Numbered from the stretch's first letter, positions 18,907 to 27,047 are shown. The stretch: 33,397 bases of DNA from Thermodesulfovibrionales bacterium (GCA_020056455.1 JAGVHR010000036.1:1-33397), one strand, 5' to 3'. The notes: generated by a model from the sequence alone, not told the origin. Made by a program: numbers and translations.

Positions 18907-19398
18907 TTATTTGGCAGAAACAAGCGAATAACTGTTAGAGCCCACCTTGTCGCCTGCGGATGAGTAATCACCATTGGCTGCTATTGCCATAACGCTCATG
19001 CCTGCTTCACCCTTCCTGCCCGGCGCCTTCCATATAAAGGACCACTTCCTGAGCGATGAGCCCTGCTGGGTATGGGTCAGTATTTTGTCGCTCAGCTGCG
19101 TATTCTTTCTGTCCTTTACAACCAGTTCTCCGGAGGTCACCTCAACCGCAAAACCGCCGGCAACGTCGCCCAGACTCTGGTGATCGCTGGTGATCACAAT
19201 GGTCAGGTCATATCTTTTGCCCGGCACAAAGCTCTTCGGCAGACCTGTGATCTTCACCATGCCCGGCACAATATCTCCCTCATGGCAGTTTATACATTCA
19301 AAGTTCGGAGCGCTGTTGTTGTGGCCATGGCCGATTGATACATAACCAGCAGAAATTACTGCGAAAAAGAAAAGTATGATAATGACATTTTTTTTCAT
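18907..19398 (-). CDS. Exported monoheme cytochrome c with Reeler/choice-of-anchor V-type domain
   Basis: A 163-aa exported protein. A signal peptide (about 1-22) is followed by a single heme c site 'CINCH' (Cys35, Cys38, His39) and then an all-beta domain: 'ITGLPKSFVPGKRYDLTIVI', 'AGGFAVEVTSGELVV', 'SFIWKAPGRKGEAGMSVMAIAANGD'. This order, one CxxCH next to a reelin-like beta domain, is that of proteins annotated 'choice-of-anchor V', but no sorting anchor is seen at the C-terminus, so it is probably soluble in the periplasm. It sits between the nitrite and nitrate reductase genes, in the place where one would expect a napB-like electron donor. An electron-carrier role for NapA or the octaheme enzyme is inference. 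ATG is preceded by a G-rich ribosome-binding site. Confidence 0.75.
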   Translation of the reverse strand: MKKNVIIILFFFAVISAGYVSIGHGHNNSAPNFECINCHEGDIVPGMVKITGLPKSFVPGKRYDLTIVITSDHQSLGDVAGGFAVEVTSGELVVKDRKNTQLSDKILTHTQQGSSLRKWSFIWKAPGRKGEAGMSVMAIAANGDYSSAGDKVGSNSYSLVSAK

Positions 19399-19449
19399 GT
19401 TTCCCCCGTTTCAAGCCCGGTTATGAATAACTGATATCCTGAACTCAGA

Positions 19450-19485
19450 CAGAAGGGGACGGGGACCAGGCCCCGCCCCCCTCTG
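19450..19485 (-). other. GC-rich intercistronic hairpin between octaheme reductase and cytochrome genes
   Basis: CAGAAGGGGACGGGG (19450-19464) pairs with CCCCGCCCCCCTCTG (19471-19485) in 13 of 15 positions across a 6-base loop. It lies 9 bases after the octaheme reductase stop. No U-run follows on the - strand, so it is not a standard terminator; it could protect the upstream message from 3' decay or attenuate the genes that follow. Confidence 0.6.
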
Positions 19486-19494
19486 CCGGACTGA

Positions 19495-21159
19495 CTATTT
19501 CTTTGCTGCAAGCGCGTCATTGATGAGTTTAATGCCGGCCTGGGACTCGTTCATCGACCTGGCCAGAGACTCTCTGGCCATCTCCGGATTATGGAAGCCG
19601 TCAGAGTTTTCTGCTGTCCAGTATTCCCACAGGATGTGGGCCTTCAGATGCTGGTCCTGCCCCTTTTTGATCACATCATCGCCGAGGCCTGCCTTCTTGC
19701 CCTCAACGATCTTATCAATGAGCGCTGAAAGGAAAAATTCAGCCTTCCTCATTTTGCCCCTTATATGGGCCTTCACTGAATCGATGGAGTACCGGGCCAT
19801 CTCCTCGGTCCACTTTGGATGGCACTTCAGACATGTCTCCCTGAGCTGGACCTTCGGAGTAACGGCAAAGTGCGAGGTGAATATCTTGCCGTTCTTTGCC
19901 TTCATCTTTGGCGTGTGGCAGCCGTCGCAGCCGACGCCGGCCTTGCCGTGCTTTGAGTTATAGTAACTTTCCACCTCCGGGTGCTGGGCCTTCCAGAGAA
20001 GTCCGCCGGTCAGGCCATGCTTGAAATCAAGAAAATTGATCTGGGTTACGTAGTGGTCATAGAGGCCGAATACATCCTTGAACGGAAAGTGGTTTGTCCT
20101 CTGGTCAGTCATCTTGACCGGCTCTCCGGTCTTGGTGTCTGTGCCAGGGTTGCAGTTATACTCAACATGGCACTGGCCGCACTGGAGCCTGGTGTCATAT
20201 TTATCGAGGATGGCGATCTTCCGCTTAAAGCCCCTGACGCCCATATCAATGACTTTAAAGCCGGTCCGTCTGGGGTCTTTGTGCCAGAGAGTGTCAGCCT
20301 CTTTTCTTGTGAGCGCCTGAATGAGGCCATCGCGCACTATCCTGGGCTTTGCAGCATGAGGATCGTGGCAGGTAAAGCAGTTCAGGCCATGCTGTATGTC
20401 CTTTACAAACTCAACGACATTCGAGGTGCGGGACCAGGTCGTTCCTTTTTCAGGCTCCCCCATGTATGCCCACTTCAGGATCTGGTCCTGGGTCTTGCAC
20501 TGCAGACAGACAGGGTTGGCTGCAGCGGCTGATTGAGGGATAAACGTTTTATGCTCCTTGCTGTCAGGCTGGGTATCATAAAGCACATCCCATGCCCTTC
20601 CTTTGTCGAAAATATAATTCCAGCCGTTTTTACCCTGGAACCTGCCGCCGTATGCCCTGTCTACGATCAGGTGGTCGATAAGCATCCAGTTGTGGCTTCT
20701 GGTCAGATCGTGTTCCTTGGTAAACCCATGTCCTGACATGAGCTTGTCCCAGAAGGGATTCGGGGCCCTGTTCGTCAACTGGGATTTTTCATCCCTTGCC
20801 GGACGATGGTACGCGCTCTGCATGAAGCTGTCGATCTGCTCCTTATGACACTGGCCGCACGCCTCCCACGACATATTGGTCACAGGCCTGGTGTCCGGCC
20901 CTGGAGCTTTCAGGTGCTTTTCGAGACCGCTATGACATTTTGAACAATTTACCCCGGAATGTTTGCCTGACTTGTGAAGATCCTTGACCGTAGCATGACA
21001 ACCATAACAGGTATCGGCTTTGACTGGTTTTTCTGCCATCGGATTTTTCATCTCCGCTTCCCTGTAGGTTTTTTCCGCCTCAGCAGTCGAATAATAGATA
21101 CCGCCCATCAGTACAAAAACTATAAATACTATCAAAGCTGCGCATGACTTCTTTTTCAT
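19495..21159 (-). CDS. Octaheme cytochrome c nitrite reductase (ammonia-forming)
   Basis: Periplasmic six-electron reduction of nitrite to ammonium. After a signal peptide (about 1-28) eight heme c sites follow: seven CxxCH (Cys51, 72, 101, 261, 327, 411, 443) and one CxxCK at the fourth place (Cys218-Lys222). Lysine ligation at heme 4, after three extra N-terminal hemes, is the mark of octaheme nitrite reductases of the TvNiR type, whose last five hemes match NrfA. Active-site partners are also seen: Tyr334 in 'CGQCHVEY' and His393 in 'KAQHPE', as in NrfA; the active-site Arg is probably Arg273 or Arg276. The length of 554 aa agrees. Hydroxylamine oxidoreductases have only CxxCH and do not fit. 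AGGAGG precedes the ATG. It is first in the row leading to napA. It could also act on hydroxylamine or sulfite, as relatives do in vitro. Confidence 0.9.
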   Translation of the reverse strand: MKKKSCAALIVFIVFVLMGGIYYSTAEAEKTYREAEMKNPMAEKPVKADTCYGCHATVKDLHKSGKHSGVNCSKCHSGLEKHLKAPGPDTRPVTNMSWEACGQCHKEQIDSFMQSAYHRPARDEKSQLTNRAPNPFWDKLMSGHGFTKEHDLTRSHNWMLIDHLIVDRAYGGRFQGKNGWNYIFDKGRAWDVLYDTQPDSKEHKTFIPQSAAAANPVCLQCKTQDQILKWAYMGEPEKGTTWSRTSNVVEFVKDIQHGLNCFTCHDPHAAKPRIVRDGLIQALTRKEADTLWHKDPRRTGFKVIDMGVRGFKRKIAILDKYDTRLQCGQCHVEYNCNPGTDTKTGEPVKMTDQRTNHFPFKDVFGLYDHYVTQINFLDFKHGLTGGLLWKAQHPEVESYYNSKHGKAGVGCDGCHTPKMKAKNGKIFTSHFAVTPKVQLRETCLKCHPKWTEEMARYSIDSVKAHIRGKMRKAEFFLSALIDKIVEGKKAGLGDDVIKKGQDQHLKAHILWEYWTAENSDGFHNPEMARESLARSMNESQAGIKLINDALAAKK

Positions 21160-21257
21160 CTGGCCCTCCTCGTTTAATTATTAGCATTTTTTAACTCAAC
21201 CCTCAGCCGACGCCCTCTCAACACTTCAATTAATAAGCTTCACCCCCTTTTATGATT

Positions 21258-21275
21258 CTATATTTATCCTATATT
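21258..21275 (-). promoter_or_regulatory. Candidate OmpR-type activator site (direct repeat)
   Basis: CTATATT occurs at 21258-21264 and again at 21269-21275, exactly 11 bases apart (AATATAG-gata-AATATAG on the - strand), about 100 bases upstream of the octaheme reductase ATG. Direct repeats spaced by one helical turn are the usual target of OmpR/PhoB regulators, and such a regulator is encoded next door. Confidence 0.35.
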
Positions 21276-21354
21276 GGGCAGGGGTAAATATGATGTTAAT
21301 GAGTGTAAAGATTATGTAAACTTTCTCAGGCGCCTGAATAAATCATGTTACCTT

Positions 21355-21487
21355 GAGCCTCTTGCAAAAGTATCAATTCTGTCATTCCGAATGAAATGAG
21401 GAATCTTTCATCGTGTTGATAAACATAAGATTCCTCCCTTTGGTCGAAATGACAACCTGTGTTTTTTTTACTTTTGCAGGAGCCTCC
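21355..21487. repeat. MITE-like nested inverted-repeat element, about 133 bases
   Basis: Outer arms 21355-21372 and 21469-21487 match in 16 of 18 positions (each contains TGCAAAAGTA read inward). Inner arms 21381-21407 and 21427-21453 match in 21 of 27 positions (GTCATT...GAGGAATCTT). No coding sequence lies within. The GTCATTnCGA...GAGGAATCTT arms are like dispersed palindromes I have seen in many environmental genomes, which suggests a non-autonomous mobile element. Confidence 0.65.
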
Positions 21488-21539
21488 CTTGAAAGGATTT
21501 GAGGATTGTCGGCCCCGAATGTAACAATAGGGTAAATTT

Positions 21540-21549
21540 GACTTTTTGC
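21540..21549 (-). repeat. Dispersed motif GCAAAAAGTC, copy 4 (inverted)
   Basis: GACTTTTTGC on the + strand, about 50 bases from the MITE-like element, whose arms carry the related TGCAAAAGTA. Confidence 0.5.
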
Positions 21550-21607
21550 GAGGGTATCTTTATTGCTGCATGTGGGGAGTAAAACCGCGTCAGGAAGCCG
21601 TCAATTA

Positions 21608-22291
21608 TTATTCTCTGAATTTATACCCCACACCGGCCACGGTTATAATAAATTCCGGTTCTGAAGGGTTTTCCTCGATCTTCTGTCTGAGGTGCTGCAG
21701 ATGAACATCAATCGCCCTGCTCCATGAATAGAGCTTCGCGTCACCCCATATCTTCTTCCTTATAAACTCTCTGGTTATTACCTCCCCTCTGTTTGACGCA
21801 AACAGGCTGAGAAGCTCAAACTCCTTTGGGGTAAGTTCCACATTCTTCCCATTTAAAGTAACCTGATGGGCCTTCATGTCGATTTCAAGACCGTTTATAG
21901 TGAGCGCCTTGTCAACAGGCACGCTCCTTCTCAGACAGGCCTTGATGCGGGCTATCAGTTCAAGAGTTTCAAAGGGCTTGACTATATAGTCATCAGCGCC
22001 GCTTTCAAGCCCGGTCACCTTGTCGGAAATACTGTCCCTCGCTGTAAGCATAATCACCGGGACCCTGTGGTTTTCTTCTTTAATCAGCCTGCATATCTCC
22101 AGGCCGTCTCCATCGGGCAGCGTCAGGTCAAGTATGATAAGGTCCGGGACCTGATCATCGAGTATTGCCCTGGCCTTTGTCCAGCTGTCTGCCGTAACAG
22201 CAGTATACCCATACAACTCAAGATTCGCCCTGAGCACCTTCAGAATATCAGGGTCGTCATCTATTACAAGCAGTTTCTTTTTCTTGTCCAT
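21608..22291 (-). CDS. OmpR-family response regulator
   Basis: A 227-aa transcription factor: receiver domain (about 1-120) with the acidic pocket 'VIDDD', phospho-acceptor Asp in 'LIILDLTLPDGDG', conserved Thr in 'VIMLTARD' and Lys in 'DDYIVKPF'; then a winged-helix DNA-binding domain ('VELTPKEFELLSLFASNRGEV', 'AIDVHLQHLRQKIE', 'TVAGVGYKF'). All key residues are intact. The start is the ATG at 22289-22291 just before 'KKKKLLVIDDD'; a longer frame to 22411 would lie wholly inside the kinase gene and adds no family sequence. It overlaps the 3' end of the kinase gene by 35 bases, so it is cotranscribed with its partner. The next gene in the same direction is the octaheme nitrite reductase, a likely target. 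Confidence 0.93.
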   Translation of the reverse strand: MDKKKKLLVIDDDPDILKVLRANLELYGYTAVTADSWTKARAILDDQVPDLIILDLTLPDGDGLEICRLIKEENHRVPVIMLTARDSISDKVTGLESGADDYIVKPFETLELIARIKACLRRSVPVDKALTINGLEIDMKAHQVTLNGKNVELTPKEFELLSLFASNRGEVITREFIRKKIWGDAKLYSWSRAIDVHLQHLRQKIEENPSEPEFIITVAGVGYKFRE

Positions 22292-23894
22292 AAATACCCG
22301 TCCGAACTTTAGGAATCCTGAAATAAAAGCTGCTTCCCCTGCCCGCCTCGCTGTTGACTCCGATCCGCCCTCCATGGGCCTCCACAATGCCCTTGCAGAT
22401 TGCAAGACCAAGGCCTGTGCCGTTCTTTGTTCCCTTTGAATAGAACTGATCGAATATCAGGGGAATATCACCCTCGGCAATGCCGCTTCCGGAATCCGTT
22501 ACCGTTAAAAGCGCGTGACCATTGTCCTCTTTAACAGAGACTATTATTTCCGAGGATTCCGGGCTGAAGTTCAGAGCGTTGGAAATCAGATTGATCAGCA
22601 CCTGTTTTATTCTGTCCTCATCAGCAGAAACGGTCACGTCGTCAGACTCAAGCCGCATACGCACTCCCTTCTGCTCAGCCTCTGATCTGAAACCGATGCT
22701 CACCTCATTTAAAACCTCTTTAAGCGGGACTTCCCTGAAATGCATCCCGAACTCTCCCAGTTCAATCCGTTCATAGTCGATTATATTATTTACGAGCCGT
22801 ATCAGCCGTTCTGCGTTTTTCTTGATTACATCAAAAAATACTGCTGCGTCATCGCCGCCCCCATCGCCCTTAAGGGACATGCGCACAGACAGATAGTCCA
22901 TTGCCCCTTTTATGGAGGTCAGAGGCGTCCTCAACTCATGGGAAATCTTTGCTATAAAGTCGGATTTTGACCGGTTCAGTCTGAGCAGGGCTTTATTTTT
23001 TTCAATAAGCTCCTGTGTTGCTGACTCTATCTTTTCCTGCAGACATCCATGATAGCTGTCTATGGCCTTTGCCATAGCTACAAAGGACCTGCTAAGGTCC
23101 TCGAGTTCGTCGCCGGTCTCAATGACCGGCACGTCGGAATTCCCGTGTCCTGAAAAATCCAGCATATGTGCCCTGATCCTGCTGATCGGCATGATGACCA
23201 TCTTCCTTGTTATCAAATAATGGGCGATCATCAGAACAGCGACTGTGGCAAGGCCGCCCAGCAGCATATAGCGTCTCTCTGTCGCTATAACGCTGAAGGC
23301 ATAATCCATAGGCACGCTTATGCTGATGGCACCCCTCACATCTCCCACCCTGTAGCCCTGCTTCAGATGACATTCAAGACAGGCCTGTTCAACATACAAG
23401 GGGGCCATATAGCGGAAAAAGACTGCCCTGCCGATCTTCTCAATCCTGGAAGCTTCACCGGTCTTCCTTTCTTCAAATTCACGGAGCGCTGACCTCTCAA
23501 AGGCATCAGGCGCGTTTTCGGGATTAATCAGCTTGAGGCTTGTAATATGAAATGAAAAAAGCTTGTCTCTCTGCGCATATTTGGAAAGTTGTTTGGTTAC
23601 CATGGCAGGGTTTTCCTTCACATAACGTCTGCCTTCCCTGTCGATCATAAGGGGGTCTTTCAGATAAAGATTCGGCTCAACCCACGGCAGTTTTTCCACA
23701 AAAACGCCTCCATGGTCCGCGACCCATCTTCTTGTAATGACGATCTGCTGAAACAGCGCCTTGGCCTGAATTTTTGTCTGCTCGATAACAAGGTCTTCAT
23801 ACCTCCCGGCAATAATGCCGAGGGTTATGCCCATGACAATGAGAAGGACAAGCGCAGTCGCAAGAATATATTTCAGCCCGAGCTTAAGCCGCAT
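22257..23894 (-). CDS. Heme-c-containing sensor histidine kinase (DUF3365/Tll0287-like sensor)
   Basis: A 545-aa membrane kinase. A first helix (about 9-30) is followed by a periplasmic domain (about 31-207) of the DUF3365/Tll0287-like type, with a c-type heme motif 'CLECH' (Cys172, Cys175, His176) followed by 'QGYRVGDVRGAISISVPMD', which is characteristic. A second helix (about 208-229), HAMP (about 230-285), HisKA with phospho-acceptor His319 ('ISHELRTPL') and an intact HATPase domain follow (Asn439, 'DSGSGIAEGD', 'GTGLGLAI'). The heme should face the periplasm and could sense redox state, NO or a nitrogen oxide; the ligand is not known. It starts 137 bases after nuoN in the same direction and overlaps the response regulator gene. 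Its closeness to the nitrate/nitrite reductase genes suggests that it controls them. Confidence 0.9.
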   Translation of the reverse strand: MRLKLGLKYILATALVLLIVMGITLGIIAGRYEDLVIEQTKIQAKALFQQIVITRRWVADHGGVFVEKLPWVEPNLYLKDPLMIDREGRRYVKENPAMVTKQLSKYAQRDKLFSFHITSLKLINPENAPDAFERSALREFEERKTGEASRIEKIGRAVFFRYMAPLYVEQACLECHLKQGYRVGDVRGAISISVPMDYAFSVIATERRYMLLGGLATVAVLMIAHYLITRKMVIMPISRIRAHMLDFSGHGNSDVPVIETGDELEDLSRSFVAMAKAIDSYHGCLQEKIESATQELIEKNKALLRLNRSKSDFIAKISHELRTPLTSIKGAMDYLSVRMSLKGDGGGDDAAVFFDVIKKNAERLIRLVNNIIDYERIELGEFGMHFREVPLKEVLNEVSIGFRSEAEQKGVRMRLESDDVTVSADEDRIKQVLINLISNALNFSPESSEIIVSVKEDNGHALLTVTDSGSGIAEGDIPLIFDQFYSKGTKNGTGLGLAICKGIVEAHGGRIGVNSEAGRGSSFYFRIPKVRTGIYGQEKETACNR

Positions 23895-24031
23895 CAGAAC
23901 AAACCCATATCAGGGTGTAGTCGTAAAAACAGGAAGACCAAAGGCCTCTCATGGCTATATCCTACCCCAAAAGCCAAGGATTTTCCTATTCCCTATAGGC
24001 AACTTCCCCAGGGTCTGTGGACAGACTCTAT

Positions 24032-25459
24032 TTAGAAACCTGCTACTGCGAGGCGGGCAAAATTTATGACCATGGAGGGCTGGATACCGATGAAGACAAC
24101 TGCCGAAACAGTGACGGCAAGCGCAAGACCGATTGCAGGTGAGCTGTTCAATTCGACCGTTGTCCTGGGCTCTTTCATATACATGAGCATCACGATCCTG
24201 AGATAGAAGTATGCTGATATGGCGCTGAACAATACCGCTATTATAACAAGCCAGGTATAGCCCGCATTTACAGCTGACATGAAAAGATAGAATTTGCCCA
24301 TGAACCCGGCCATAGGAGGGATACCGGTAAGCGAAAACATAAATACGAGCATAAGCGCCGCTGCCATGGGATGGGTTTTGGAAAGCCCCTCATAGTCTGC
24401 GATATCCTCTCCCCTGGCCCCCTCTGTCCTGAGCATGATCACTACAGCAAAAGCTCCCATATTCATAAAGGCATAAATAAACATATAGTTGAGCACGCTT
24501 GCCAGGCCGACAGGGCCGCCTGATATGATTCCAAGGAGCATGTATCCGGCATGGGCGATCGAGGAATAAGCAAGCATCCTTTTAATGTTCGTCTGGGAAA
24601 GAGCAACAATATTTCCGACCGCCATGGTAAGGATGGAAATCGGGATGAGTATTGCGGCCCAATCCATATGAGCAGAACCAAAGGCAGTGAGAAAGACCCT
24701 GCCCAGCACCGCAAAACCCGCGGCCTTCGGGCCCACAGACATAAAGGCCGTAATCGGAGTTGGCGCGCCCTCATAGGCGTCAGGCGCCCACATATGAAAC
24801 GGCACTGCGGCGATCTTGAATGAAAAAGCTGCCGCAAACATGATCATTGAGAGCGTAAGCGCCGGGTTGGATATCAGATTGTGGCCTGCAATATAGGCAG
24901 CAATCTCCTTCAGATTGGTTGTCCCGGTCAGGCCGTAGATCAAGGAGGCGCCGTAAAGAAGTATTGCCGAAGCAAACGCGCCGAGCAGCAGATACTTGAT
25001 CGCAGCCTCATTCGACCTGATATCATAGCGGATAAAACCGGCGAGTATATACGTGCTCAGGGCCATGAGTTCAAGCCCAAGATACAGGACAATAATGTCG
25101 GCAGCGGATGCCATGAGCATCATGCCGAGGGTGGAAAATAGAATAAGGCTGTAGTATTCCCCGAAGTTGATACGCATTACTGCAAGGTACTTTGGAGAAA
25201 TCAATACAGTGAGGATGAGATTCACGATAAATATAAGCTTAAAAAACGTACTATACCCGTCAGATACGAACATACCGCTGAAGGTTGTTCCCATGGAGCC
25301 GATGAGTGTGAAGGAAACAACTCCCGCGGTGATAATGGCAAGAAGTGCGAGCGTCTCCTTCCTCTTGATCACCAGCTCTGCCATAAGCAGGAGGACCGCT
25401 ATGATCGTCATGACAATTTCAGGCACCACAGGATTAAGATCAGGCATTACAAAAGGCAT
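24032..25459 (-). CDS. nuoN: NADH-quinone oxidoreductase subunit N
   Basis: Antiporter-like proton-pumping subunit of complex I in the inner membrane, 475 aa with about 14 helices. Typical segments are 'YYSLILFSTLGMMLMASA', 'LGLELMALSTYILAGF', 'SNEAAIKYLLLGAFASAILLYG' (with the conserved Glu and Lys of the proton path), 'VPFHMWAPDAYEGAPTPITAFMSVGPKAAGF' and 'IKRMLAYSSIAHAGYMLLG'. It is last of the nuo genes, 61 bases after nuoM, a larger gap than elsewhere in the operon. The start is the ATG near a G-rich stretch. Confidence 0.95.
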   Translation of the reverse strand: MPFVMPDLNPVVPEIVMTIIAVLLLMAELVIKRKETLALLAIITAGVVSFTLIGSMGTTFSGMFVSDGYSTFFKLIFIVNLILTVLISPKYLAVMRINFGEYYSLILFSTLGMMLMASAADIIVLYLGLELMALSTYILAGFIRYDIRSNEAAIKYLLLGAFASAILLYGASLIYGLTGTTNLKEIAAYIAGHNLISNPALTLSMIMFAAAFSFKIAAVPFHMWAPDAYEGAPTPITAFMSVGPKAAGFAVLGRVFLTAFGSAHMDWAAILIPISILTMAVGNIVALSQTNIKRMLAYSSIAHAGYMLLGIISGGPVGLASVLNYMFIYAFMNMGAFAVVIMLRTEGARGEDIADYEGLSKTHPMAAALMLVFMFSLTGIPPMAGFMGKFYLFMSAVNAGYTWLVIIAVLFSAISAYFYLRIVMLMYMKEPRTTVELNSSPAIGLALAVTVSAVVFIGIQPSMVINFARLAVAGF

Positions 25460-25520
25460 TCAGAACCCCCGGGGCTGAAATTATTGTATTCGCTGTTTTT
25501 CATTTCTTGTCTCTCAATTC

Positions 25521-27047
25521 TTATTTAATGAGTCCCAGGATGTCAGCCTGACCTGCTCCGCTGTTTACCCTCTCAATCAGGTGCTGGACAGTCGGGTGCA
25601 TGAAGCTCAGGAACGCATTGGGATAAATACCGATCCAGAAGATCAGAATTACCATCGGCATCAGCGCAACAAGCTCTCGTCCGTTTAAATCAGAGAGCCC
25701 CGCCACCTTCGAGCTGGTCTCCATGAAAAAGACCCTCTGGTAGAGCCAGAGCATATAGCCTGCGCCGATGATGATGCCGGTAGCTGACAGCACCCCTGCC
25801 CACTGGCTCGCCTTGAACGCGCCAAGGAGGATCAGGAACTCGCCCACAAATCCGTTCGTAGCAGGCAGGCCTATCGAAGCAAGAGTAAAGACAATAAAGA
25901 AAGAAGCATAGACCGGCATCACCGAGGCCACGCCCCCGTAGTCCGCAATGTCCCTCGTGTGGGTCCTGTCATAAATAATGCCTACGCTAAGGAAGAGTGC
26001 GCCTGTCACAATGCCATGGTTCAGCATCTGGAGAATTCCGCCCTCAATACCCTGCACATTCAGGGCAAAGATGCCGAGGGTCACAAAACCCATATGGCTC
26101 ACTGAGCTGTATGCGATAAGTCTCTTCAGGTCTGTCTGGGCCAGGCAGATAACGCCTCCGTAGATGATCGCGATGACCGACAGGGTCAGCATAACAGGTG
26201 TCATGGCCCGTGTTGCGTCAGGCAGGAGAGGCATCGAAAACCTGAGGAAGCCGTATGCGCCCATCTTGATAAGCACTGCTGCAAGAATAACGCTGCCGGC
26301 AGTCGGGGCCTCGGTATGAGCGTCAGGCAGCCATGTATGCACCGGGAACATGGGGACCTTGACCGCAAAGGCAGCAAAAAAGGCCCAGAAGAGCATAAGC
26401 TGCATCTTGAATGGATAGGCCGCGTTCGTAAGTTCCAGGATATTGAATGTCCGACCGGCATAGAAGTAAAGGACGATGATACCTACAAGCATCAGGACGC
26501 TTCCCACGAGGGTATAGAGAAAGAACTTCATTGCGGCATAGATCCTGTTGGGCCCTCCCCAGACACCGATGAGCAGAAACATAGGGATAAGCATCGCCTC
26601 CCAGAAGACATAAAAAAGCATGAAATCAAGGGAGCAGAATACGCCTATCATCGCGCTTTCCATCACAAGAAGGGAGATAAAAAACTCTTTTGTCTTCATC
26701 CTGACCGACTCCCAGGAAATAAGCACGCAGAGAATGGTGACAAGTGTTGAAAGAAGCACAAAGAGTACACTGATGCCGTCAAGCCCGAGATGGTAGTTCA
26801 TGTTCAGATATGGTATCCATTCATGTTGCTCGACGAACTGCATAAGATGCGTTGTCTTGTCAAAGTTCGCAAAAAGCGGCAGCGACAGGGCAAAAGTCGC
26901 GATACTGAAAAGCAGGCCCACCATTTTAACCGCTCTGTCATTCGCTCTGCTTATGAAAAGTATGAGGGCTGCTCCTGCCAGCGGCAGAACTATGAGCATG
27001 CTAAGAATCGGAAAACCTGATGTATTGTTTATCGTCTGTTCCATCAT
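25521..27047 (-). CDS. nuoM: NADH-quinone oxidoreductase subunit M
   Basis: Antiporter-like membrane subunit of complex I, 508 aa. Diagnostic segments are 'HLGLDGISVLFVLLSTLVT', 'FYVFWEAMLIPMFLLIGVWGG', 'FPVHTWLPDAHTEAPTAGSVILAAVLIKMGAYGFLRF' and 'DLKRLIAYSSVSHMGFVTLGI', with the conserved Glu ('WEAML') and Lys ('LIKMGAYG') for proton transfer. Two ATGs stand side by side (27045-27047 and 27042-27044). GAGG spacing fits the second better, a difference of one residue. It begins directly after the nuoL stop codon with no gap. Confidence 0.96.
   Translation of the reverse strand: MMEQTINNTSGFPILSMLIVLPLAGAALILFISRANDRAVKMVGLLFSIATFALSLPLFANFDKTTHLMQFVEQHEWIPYLNMNYHLGLDGISVLFVLLSTLVTILCVLISWESVRMKTKEFFISLLVMESAMIGVFCSLDFMLFYVFWEAMLIPMFLLIGVWGGPNRIYAAMKFFLYTLVGSVLMLVGIIVLYFYAGRTFNILELTNAAYPFKMQLMLFWAFFAAFAVKVPMFPVHTWLPDAHTEAPTAGSVILAAVLIKMGAYGFLRFSMPLLPDATRAMTPVMLTLSVIAIIYGGVICLAQTDLKRLIAYSSVSHMGFVTLGIFALNVQGIEGGILQMLNHGIVTGALFLSVGIIYDRTHTRDIADYGGVASVMPVYASFFIVFTLASIGLPATNGFVGEFLILLGAFKASQWAGVLSATGIIIGAGYMLWLYQRVFFMETSSKVAGLSDLNGRELVALMPMVILIFWIGIYPNAFLSFMHPTVQHLIERVNSGAGQADILGLIK

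Larger units (their letters stand above)
21160..21607. other. 448-base intergenic control region
   Basis: Gene-free stretch between the response regulator and octaheme reductase genes. It holds, from right to left, one inverted copy of the GCAAAAAGTC motif (21540), a MITE-like nested palindrome (21355-21487), AT-rich DNA, an 11-bp-phased direct repeat (21258-21275) and the AGGAGG site of the reductase gene. No convincing -35/-10 pair is seen, which would suit a promoter that needs an activator. Confidence 0.6.

Noticed and set aside
19495-21159. Hydroxylamine oxidoreductase (HAO, epsilon-HAO) as identity of the octaheme protein
   Set aside because: The fourth heme motif is CxxCK and NrfA-like Tyr and His positions are present; HAO proteins have CxxCH only and another order.
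21414-21427. FNR-like half site (TTGAT-AAAC-ATAAG) upstream of the reductase
   Set aside because: Only one half matches the TTGAT-N4-ATCAA pattern, and it falls in the loop of the MITE-like element.
23895-24031. Terminator between nuoN and the kinase gene
   Set aside because: I found no stem followed by a U-run on the - strand in this 137-base gap.
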